Origin: Patescibacteria group bacterium | GTDB taxonomy: Bacteria; Patescibacteriota; Microgenomatia; UBA10105 | Assembly: GCA_003524845.1 (NCBI GenBank) | Contig: DQGR01000054.1 | Location: forward strand, 1 to 8,955 | DNA length: 8,955 bases | Reading direction: 5' to 3' | In this document: positions 4,534-8,955 of the stretch, one piece after another | Layout: every line of letters starts with the position of its first letter | How positions within the stretch are numbered: position 1 is the first letter of the stretch | Notes under the pieces: generated by a model | The model's database searches: none | Told to the model about the DNA's origin: nothing | Seen by the model: the letters and a program-made list of their open reading frames with translations, nothing else | Program-made: the position numbers and the translations under genes

Positions 4534-5829
4534 TTATTCTGTAATCAGCTCTCCCCACGGAACAAAATTTCCTCTCCAGTCAGTATATCCCGCAGCGTCC
4601 GGGTCGAGCATCTTGGCATGCACTTTACCATTACCGTTATCAAATACAAATTCGGCTTTATTGGCGAGTCCTGACAGGCGGGATAAAATTCTATTGGTCA
4701 ACCGGATGGCCTGAGGCGGGGGTACAGTCAGAAGCTGCGCCCACTGGACTGCATCATTCTGAAATAAATAGTACGGCACGATCCCGTTTACTTTGAGCGC
4801 GTGGTACATATTCATTAAAGTCTGAACTGTAGCTGTTTCATCAATAGAATGATCGGTAACTGGAACTCGATATTTATTTCCGTCAGGCCCTTGCCGCACT
4901 TCATACTCCAATTCCTGCTCATGGATATTTTGTTCATAACCAGGTTTTAAAAGCGCATTAACTCCTCGCAGTAAAACACTTTGGCTGTAGAGCGTCACTC
5001 CTCGTATGTCTCTAAATTTATCTATCGCAGACAACGCCTTTTGTGTTAGTTCTGCCGAGTTGTTGCCATGAAACATTAGGTTTAAGTTGTGTAAAGGTTT
5101 AAGCATCTCTATCCGTTCATCTTCTACCAGATTTGGGTTTTGTAATGGTAGTCTGGTTCCAATCCGAATAATGCTTAACGCCGGAACTATTTTTTGTAAA
5201 TATGGATTGTATTTAGTTTCATCCTGTAAACGCACTAACCCGTTGACAACGTACTCAAATAACTCCTGTTGTGCGAGCATAAAATCGCCGCCGGAAATAA
5301 TTATTTCATCTATCCACGGTTCTGTCCGGTAAAATTCAAAGATTTGGTCTACTTCCGCAAATGTAAGCTGATTTTTAGTGGCCAGTGTCCGTGGTCGGTC
5401 ATCATCAACTAAGTACTTACCCCTTGCTTTGCCTACCACATCTCCCCGGGTACAAAAACTGCAATACGCAGCGCAATAGGTCGTGATAGTCGCAAGTCCC
5501 CGGCCATATTGGTAGGTACCGTCAGGATTTACGCCACCTTGATAGTTATAGACCAAACCCGGTGTCACCTCATGCTCTGATTCATGCAGTGGATCACGTA
5601 CACCACCCGGTATGTGTACGAAGCGGATTAATGGATTAATGACATATTGCACACCAATTGGACCATAAGGACCGCCGGTATCCATAATCAGTTCTCCGAG
5701 ATACTTACCAAAGTGCTCTATCAGCGTCCCGTGTTCAGTTGCGGCAATAGCTCCCCGCGGCCAGATTTGACCATTTTCTATTCTTGATTCGGGTAAATTT
5801 TGAGGGGGAGAAACTTCGGTTACAACCAT
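4534..5829 (-). CDS. KamA-family radical SAM protein (lysine 2,3-aminomutase-like)
   Basis: A 431-aa protein of the lysine 2,3-aminomutase family, which uses a [4Fe-4S] cluster, SAM and PLP to move an alpha-amino group to the beta carbon. The cluster motif CAAYCSFC gives Cys119, Cys123 and Cys126. The family landmarks DPLHE (79-83), PGL (90-92), the SAM motif SGGD (179-182), IIRIGTR (220-226), SQSVLLRGVN (282-291) and VPYYLFQND (351-359) are all present. Asp359 and Asp397 fall where LAM has the two Asp residues that hold the substrate's epsilon-amino group, and Lys402 (NGNGK) falls where the PLP lysine is expected. Differences from LAM are FHGNN (253-257) in place of 'THFNHP', an insert at about 295-335 and a shortened PLP loop. 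It ends the six-gene run, 15 nt after the CPBP gene. The substrate may be free or protein-bound lysine, or something else. Confidence 0.88.
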   Translation of the reverse strand: MVVTEVSPPQNLPESRIENGQIWPRGAIAATEHGTLIEHFGKYLGELIMDTGGPYGPIGVQYVINPLIRFVHIPGGVRDPLHESEHEVTPGLVYNYQGGVNPDGTYQYGRGLATITTYCAAYCSFCTRGDVVGKARGKYLVDDDRPRTLATKNQLTFAEVDQIFEFYRTEPWIDEIIISGGDFMLAQQELFEYVVNGLVRLQDETKYNPYLQKIVPALSIIRIGTRLPLQNPNLVEDERIEMLKPLHNLNLMFHGNNSAELTQKALSAIDKFRDIRGVTLYSQSVLLRGVNALLKPGYEQNIHEQELEYEVRQGPDGNKYRVPVTDHSIDETATVQTLMNMYHALKVNGIVPYYLFQNDAVQWAQLLTVPPPQAIRLTNRILSRLSGLANKAEFVFDNGNGKVHAKMLDPDAAGYTDWRGNFVPWGELITE

Positions 5830-5833
5830 GAAA

Positions 5834-5847
5834 TAGTCAAATGACTA
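5834..5847. repeat. Short inverted repeat at the CPBP stop / KamA-like start junction
   Basis: TAGTCA and TGACTA are separated by two bases. On the minus strand the repeat begins with the TAG stop of the CPBP gene and lies 4 nt before the start of the radical SAM gene. It may be a small translational or protein-binding element, or chance. Confidence 0.25.
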
Positions 5848-6501
5848 GAGGTATAACACAGCCGACATGTTCCAAAATGCATGGATAAACACCGGCAGGG
5901 CAATTGACCTGGTTTCATAATAAATCATCGAGTTGGCGGCAGACATAATAATATTTGAAACTAATAGTATCATGAGTGACTGTGGTGTCAACTGCAGCCG
6001 CGTGAGGATAATCGGCGTCAAAATCACGAGGTACATTAAAGTTGAGATGACGAGCCCTTTAAACTGGTTGCGGTATGCGCCAACCAGCCGCGAAAACAAA
6101 AAACCGCGGACCAAAGTTTCTTCGGTCAAGGAAGTCACAATCGAGAGGATAAGCGCAATCAAAAGGGTTGTTCCCGTAATCGGCACCACCGGATTTAAAT
6201 TTATAGTACCATATTTGAGGAAATTGGCAACCACCCCCAACACCGTAAATATCGCCGCAAATCCAATTCCCAGATAGACGTCCCGCATAAATTTTTTACT
6301 TTGCCAGCCGATGCTCGCGAGTGATCGTTTTTCATAAATAAGTACAAAATAAAGGACGGGTCCCAAAAACACCAGCGGCTTGACTAAAAATTCATCCACC
6401 ACCTCAGGCAGCATAAATTTCGCCCGGTAAATCGCCCACACAACCACAATCGATCCCCAGATGGTGTAGAGCTTAGTTAAATATGCAGACTGTTTATCCA
6501 T
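5845..6501 (-). CDS. CPBP-family (Abi/CaaX-protease-like) membrane protein
   Basis: A 218-aa membrane protein with about six hydrophobic segments. The CPBP family comprises intramembrane metalloproteases that cut prenylated or small secreted proteins and includes bacteriocin-immunity and abortive-infection members. Motif 1, EETLVRG, gives Glu127, Glu128 and Arg132; the last motif, HAFWN (His207, Asn211), is also intact. The middle 'FxxxH' motif should lie in the helix at about 151-162, but this helix (ISTLMYLVIL) has no His, so one expected active-site residue is missing and activity is doubtful. The ATG overlaps the end of the HEPN gene by 8 nt, which fixes the start and suggests coupled synthesis. 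The radical SAM gene follows 15 nt later. Confidence 0.85.
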   Translation of the reverse strand: MDKQSAYLTKLYTIWGSIVVVWAIYRAKFMLPEVVDEFLVKPLVFLGPVLYFVLIYEKRSLASIGWQSKKFMRDVYLGIGFAAIFTVLGVVANFLKYGTINLNPVVPITGTTLLIALILSIVTSLTEETLVRGFLFSRLVGAYRNQFKGLVISTLMYLVILTPIILTRLQLTPQSLMILLVSNIIMSAANSMIYYETRSIALPVFIHAFWNMSAVLYL

Positions 6502-7033
6502 ATTTGTTTAGTGTAGCATGCTGGAATTTTTTTTGCGCCCCATTTGCTTCGTATTCATAGTATATGTTGACACCGTGCTCCATAGCCGCAATTAATGCCT
6601 GAATGATAGTTTCCGCTTCGCCCATGGTAATAGCTTTAATGTTGTGCGGAAAATAGTGAAATATCTGATTTCTTCCCTCACGCCAAACCCGCCACAGCTC
6701 ATCCGCGAACGCACTATTTCCGGTAAGCTGTGTCAATCGCAAATACACCGAATTTTGTTTCAGGCGCTTTTGCATAAAAGGAGAAAGTGACTTGCCAATC
6801 CGGAAATGATCATCCTCATATTGCCAGCGTTTAATAATGCCTAAATCGAGAAACAGTTTTTTTAAAAATCCTTCATAGGCTTTGGCAAACGGAAATACCA
6901 GAAACGAGTAGTCGGAAATGCGAAATGCCGGTACATGAGTTTTTACATCTTCCACTAAAAAATATCCCTGTTCCACCAGCGCTTGTTGCGGCTGGGATAA
7001 GTATTGCCAGAGCCCACTTGATTGAGAAATCAT
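6494..7033 (-). CDS. HEPN-domain protein, possible RNase (RnlA/LsoA-like)
   Basis: A 179-aa soluble, mostly helical protein. Residues 43-66 (SFLVFPFAKAYEGFLKKLFL..) match the first helix of HEPN domains, recalling the 'aLEgflKkLl' helix of RnlA/LsoA toxins. GRNQIFHYF (120-128) holds the R-N-x3-H motif (Arg121, Asn122, His126), the RNase catalytic signature of HEPN proteins. Residues 80-120 supply the helices between, and 138-157 a last helix. HEPN proteins are metal-independent RNases in toxin-antitoxin, CRISPR and abortive-infection systems, though some are inactive scaffolds. The start overlaps the CoA-binding gene's stop (ATGA), and the stop overlaps the CPBP start by 8 nt. No typical antitoxin (MNT, RnlB) is adjacent. 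The fold call rests on motif and helix pattern only. Confidence 0.6.
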   Translation of the reverse strand: MISQSSGLWQYLSQPQQALVEQGYFLVEDVKTHVPAFRISDYSFLVFPFAKAYEGFLKKLFLDLGIIKRWQYEDDHFRIGKSLSPFMQKRLKQNSVYLRLTQLTGNSAFADELWRVWREGRNQIFHYFPHNIKAITMGEAETIIQALIAAMEHGVNIYYEYEANGAQKKFQHATLNKYG

Positions 7034-7464
7034 AGAATGTAATTTTCAGTGAATAAATGTCCATGTGTCTTCATGAGACACATGTTCATAATCACGCGCA
7101 ACCCGGCGTCACGCGCGCGTTTCGCTGCAGCTTCATTAACCACACCTTCCTGCATCCAAATCACCTTGGCGCCAATCTTAATTGCCTCCTCAACATGCGG
7201 CATTACGAGTTCACTTTTGCGAAAAATGTCCACGATATCAATTGTCTCACCTACTGGCAGTGCTTGTTTTGCAGAAATCAGGTCGCTAAAACAATCTAGA
7301 GATAAAACTTGCGCACAATTTGGATTAACCGGTAAAACCCGATACCCATGTTCCAATAAGTACTTGGCTACCTGATGGCTGGGGCGGGTAGGATCAGCTG
7401 ATAAGCCAACCATCGCAATATTTTTGGCGTGGGTCAGAATTGCGGTCAGTTCCTCAGTGGTCAT
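7030..7464 (-). CDS. CoA-binding protein, YccU family
   Basis: With the start at 7464 the protein is 144 aa, close to the usual 135-145 aa of this single-domain Rossmann family (CoA_binding_2). The nucleotide-binding segment reads NIAMVGLSADPTRPSH (15-30) followed by VAKYLLEHGYRVLPVNPN. Further family landmarks are TIDIVDIFRKSE and KVIWMQEGVVNEAAAKRA. The usual 'DrC' near the end is MNMCLMK. It is a cytoplasmic protein that binds CoA or a related nucleotide; a biochemical role is not established. The same frame is open up to an ATG at 7518, but those 18 extra residues precede the conserved domain and would lie deep in the gene upstream. The chosen start overlaps the upstream gene by 11 nt, in line with the other junctions of this operon. 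Confidence 0.9.
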   Translation of the reverse strand: MTTEELTAILTHAKNIAMVGLSADPTRPSHQVAKYLLEHGYRVLPVNPNCAQVLSLDCFSDLISAKQALPVGETIDIVDIFRKSELVMPHVEEAIKIGAKVIWMQEGVVNEAAAKRARDAGLRVIMNMCLMKTHGHLFTENYIL

Positions 7465-7744
7465 ATATCTCAGGGTGCTCGCAAATATCTGCCTTATTCG
7501 TCCAGAACCAGATGCCAAAAGCCAGAAAAATGACGCTGGCGGTGAAAAAAATGATCATGAACTGGGTATTGCGCAGGAAAAATAAGGGTACAAACAGAAA
7601 AACTATGGAGATAAGCGACAAAACCACTACAATAAACTGGCAAATCGTCAGCTCCAACCCGAGCGTTTCAATTTCCTCGCTTGACGTAGGTTTTAACCCG
7701 AGTTCCCGTAATCGATTACGAATTCGAAAATTTACCTGGTCCAT
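7454..7744 (-). CDS. Small two-helix membrane protein
   Basis: Not recognised. From the ATG at 7744 the protein has 96 aa: a charged N-terminal part (RIRNRLRELGL, then EEIET), two membrane helices at about 33-57 and 62-82, and a short polar tail (NKADICEHPEIYDH). The frame is open up to an ATG at 7807, but that start would overlap the gene upstream by 76 nt; 7744 gives a 13-nt overlap, like the rest of the operon. Neither start has a Shine-Dalgarno. It sits next to another membrane protein, so the two may form a complex; that is only an inference from order. Confidence 0.7.
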   Translation of the reverse strand: MDQVNFRIRNRLRELGLKPTSSEEIETLGLELTICQFIVVVLSLISIVFLFVPLFFLRNTQFMIIFFTASVIFLAFGIWFWTNKADICEHPEIYDH

Positions 7745-8223
7745 ACAATCAGCATAAAAATAATACTTTCGGCCAGAAAAATTCCGGTCATCCCATACAA
7801 ATACCAATTCACCGTTCTTGCGTCAACCGGATCAAATATGTTCCGGAGCCACAAAGTAAGATTGCCTCCCTGTTGTCGTTCCTCATGCTGCAAATATAAA
7901 AAATGGAAGTTAAGCATCAGCACCATCCCTGCCCCAATCAAAGAATTAGTCGAAGTAATTACAAAAAAAGTTATTGGAACGAGCAGGAGTTGGACAAATG
8001 AGCTTCTGAGTGGTGAATGAGTCCGCAGCGGCACTGCACTCATACTTGGTTGTTTGGATAAAAACTGCTCGAGTAAGTCAAGCAAATGGAGACCAATCAT
8101 ACCACCGGCGAAATAAAATAGAATCCATAAGTCAGGACTCAACCTCCACTTAACAATACTGGTAACCACTAAATAGGCGCCTGCAAGTAAGTACTCGTAA
8201 GCTGCAAGTTTTTGTATGCGCAT
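7732..8223 (-). CDS. Four-helix membrane protein of unknown function
   Basis: A 163-aa integral membrane protein that I do not recognise. Hydrophobic segments lie at about residues 9-25, 31-52, 76-111 (long enough for two helices) and 140-161. A His-rich junction (FHFLYLQHEER, 106-116) follows the third region, and an acidic N-terminal helix contains KLAAYEY. It is the first gene of the six-gene run that ends with the radical SAM gene. The 70-nt gap upstream contains a TTGACG on the minus strand (near 8274) but no good -10 at the right distance, so its promoter is unclear. No Shine-Dalgarno is seen before the ATG. Confidence 0.8.
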   Translation of the reverse strand: MRIQKLAAYEYLLAGAYLVVTSIVKWRLSPDLWILFYFAGGMIGLHLLDLLEQFLSKQPSMSAVPLRTHSPLRSSFVQLLLVPITFFVITSTNSLIGAGMVLMLNFHFLYLQHEERQQGGNLTLWLRNIFDPVDARTVNWYLYGMTGIFLAESIIFMLIVWTR

Positions 8224-8293
8224 GACTTTATGCTATCACAGGCTACTTCTAGTTACCACCCTCTATGATCGTCAAAATGACAAAAAAACTATT

Positions 8294-8557
8294 TTAAAAA
8301 AATTCTGAAAAGCATTCTTTATTCGATATACTAGCAACTGTTAGAGAGTTCACCACACTTCCCGGCGCCCCTTCACGACAGACTGTAACTAATTTGTTTA
8401 CACTTGATTCCTGACCAGAAACAATCGCTTCTACTGCTCCATCAGGGCGATTCTTCACCCAACCGGTAAGTTTTAAAATGTCAGCCTGATGTTTCATCCA
8501 GCTGCGAAACCCGACTCCCTGAACCTGGCCGGAAATGATGAGATGAACGGATTTCAT
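8294..8557 (-). CDS. acyP: Acylphosphatase
   Basis: An 87-aa acylphosphatase, a small cytoplasmic enzyme that hydrolyses the carboxyl-phosphate bond of acyl phosphates. The phosphate-binding loop GQVQGVGFR (10-18) contains the catalytic Arg18, and GWVKNRPDGAVEA (32-44) contains the catalytic Asn36; the family length is about 90 aa. The C-terminus normally ends in a strand with 'F.i.Y' or similar; here it ends ECFSEFF, slightly shortened and diverged, but the active site is complete. The start is 1 nt after the stop of the 91-aa gene, so the two are probably made from one message. A run of A/T follows the stop, without a hairpin. Confidence 0.95.
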   Translation of the reverse strand: MKSVHLIISGQVQGVGFRSWMKHQADILKLTGWVKNRPDGAVEAIVSGQESSVNKLVTVCREGAPGSVVNSLTVASISNKECFSEFF

Positions 8558-8558
8558 A

Positions 8559-8834
8559 TCATTTCACTGTTGTTCGTAACTCCTTCAACTTCCACATAAA
8601 TAATCTGGCTTTTGATCGGGCGTTACTGGCTTTGACGAAATTAAGGGCTTTTTCAAGGATCGCCCGCGGGATTGTTTTAGCGAGGCGGATATAGAGGGCG
8701 CGGTGTTTGTAGTCTCCCAACTCTTCAGAAAGATAAATCCCATATGCCTGAAACTCCCGACTGATGTATTTATCTTCCAAAGGATTAAATTTTTTGAGAA
8801 TGTCAGCAACCGTCTGCGGCTTCGTGCTTGGCAT
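8559..8834 (-). CDS. Conserved-looking helical 91-aa protein, unknown function
   Basis: I do not recognise a named family. The protein is basic and predicted all-helical, with no membrane segment or cysteine. Notable elements are DKYISREFQAYGIYLSEEL (21-39), LYIRLAKTIPRAILEKALNF (47-66) and the basic C-terminal SKARLFMWKLKELR (74-87). Its high Lys/Arg content and small size would fit a nucleic-acid or protein-binding role, which is only a guess. I have the impression that similar 'LYIRLAK..PR..LE.A..FVK' and 'LFMWKLKEL' proteins occur in CPR genomes, but cannot check this here. It heads a two-gene unit with acylphosphatase. An AAAGG lies 13 nt before the ATG, too far for a strong ribosome site. 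Confidence 0.75.
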   Translation of the reverse strand: MPSTKPQTVADILKKFNPLEDKYISREFQAYGIYLSEELGDYKHRALYIRLAKTIPRAILEKALNFVKASNARSKARLFMWKLKELRTTVK

Positions 8835-8899
8835 ATTAATTTAAATGCCTTTGAAATGTTTTGCGTAATTTTTCTTGCTAAGCAGCACAAGTGCGGAAA

Positions 8900-8913
8900 C
8901 CGCCGAATGGCGG
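8900..8913. other. Short GC-rich hairpin near the right edge
   Basis: CCGCC (8900-8904), loop GAAT and GGCGG (8909-8913). On the minus strand only three T follow, so it is a weak terminator candidate for a gene beyond the edge, lying upstream of the 91-aa gene. The remaining bases from 8835 to 8955 contain no gene I can support. Confidence 0.35.
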
Positions 8914-8955
8914 AGGTTCTGCCTGATTGCGCGAAGTTAGAAAAATCGCAAAACC

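Noticed and set aside
7465..7518. Longer start (7518) for the CoA-binding protein
   Set aside because: The extra residues lie before the conserved domain and wholly inside the neighbouring gene.
7745..7807. Longer start (7807) for the two-helix membrane protein
   Set aside because: It would overlap the upstream gene by 76 nt; the internal ATG at 7744 gives a 13-nt overlap like the other junctions.
8835..8955. Open minus-strand frames reaching the right edge (for example one ending at a TAG near 8878)
   Set aside because: Only about 25 codons are visible, the translation is Pro/Arg-rich and unlike a gene end, and a hairpin lies inside it; too little to call a partial gene.
1..8955. CRISPR array, insertion sequence, phage genes, rRNA
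   Set aside because: No regularly spaced repeats, transposase or integrase motifs, or conserved rRNA segments were seen on either strand.

Overview
The window looks like a piece of a compact bacterial chromosome, most likely from a Candidate Phyla Radiation (Patescibacteria) organism. Signs for this are short intergenic gaps, stop/start overlaps (ATGA and 2-13 nt overlaps), many small membrane or unrecognised proteins, weak or absent Shine-Dalgarno sites, and few biosynthetic enzymes. Sigma70-like promoters and a hairpin-plus-U-tract terminator point to a bacterium rather than an archaeon. TGA is used as a normal stop, which argues against the UGA-recoding CPR lineages. The lineage is inferred from style, not from a marker gene. 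All confident genes lie on the minus strand; one candidate small gene is on the plus strand.

Right part (8834 down to 8294): an unrecognised helical 91-aa protein and an acylphosphatase, 1 nt apart. Centre right (8223 down to 4534): a tight run of six genes, namely a four-helix membrane protein, a two-helix membrane protein, a CoA-binding (YccU-like) protein, a HEPN-fold protein with an intact R-N-x3-H motif, a CPBP-family membrane protein and a lysine 2,3-aminomutase-like (KamA family) radical SAM protein. Consecutive genes overlap or are at most 15 nt apart. A strong intrinsic terminator lies downstream at 4339-4362.

Between the aminomutase-like gene and the next gene, a methyltransferase, is the most interesting stretch (4339-4505). 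It holds a promoter with a perfect TATAAT box, a 25-codon ORF rich in Ile/Leu/Val starting almost at the predicted transcript start, nested RNA stems, and a terminator whose 5' arm could alternatively pair with a GGAGGG inside the ORF. This has the layout of a transcription attenuator in front of the methyltransferase, or of a stand-alone small RNA of about 130 nt.

Centre left (3447-4307 and 3133 down to 1478): a class I SAM methyltransferase with a charged helical insert, a convergent 50-aa plus-strand ORF with its own promoter, and a thioredoxin operon (trxA, AT-rich membrane protein, trxB). Left end (1343 down to 1): a HypC-like mini-protein, an EamA/DMT-type permease and the N-terminal part of a protein that resembles DUF6390. 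No hydrogenase gene is visible, so the role of the HypC-like protein is open. No rRNA, tRNA, CRISPR array, insertion sequence or phage gene was found.
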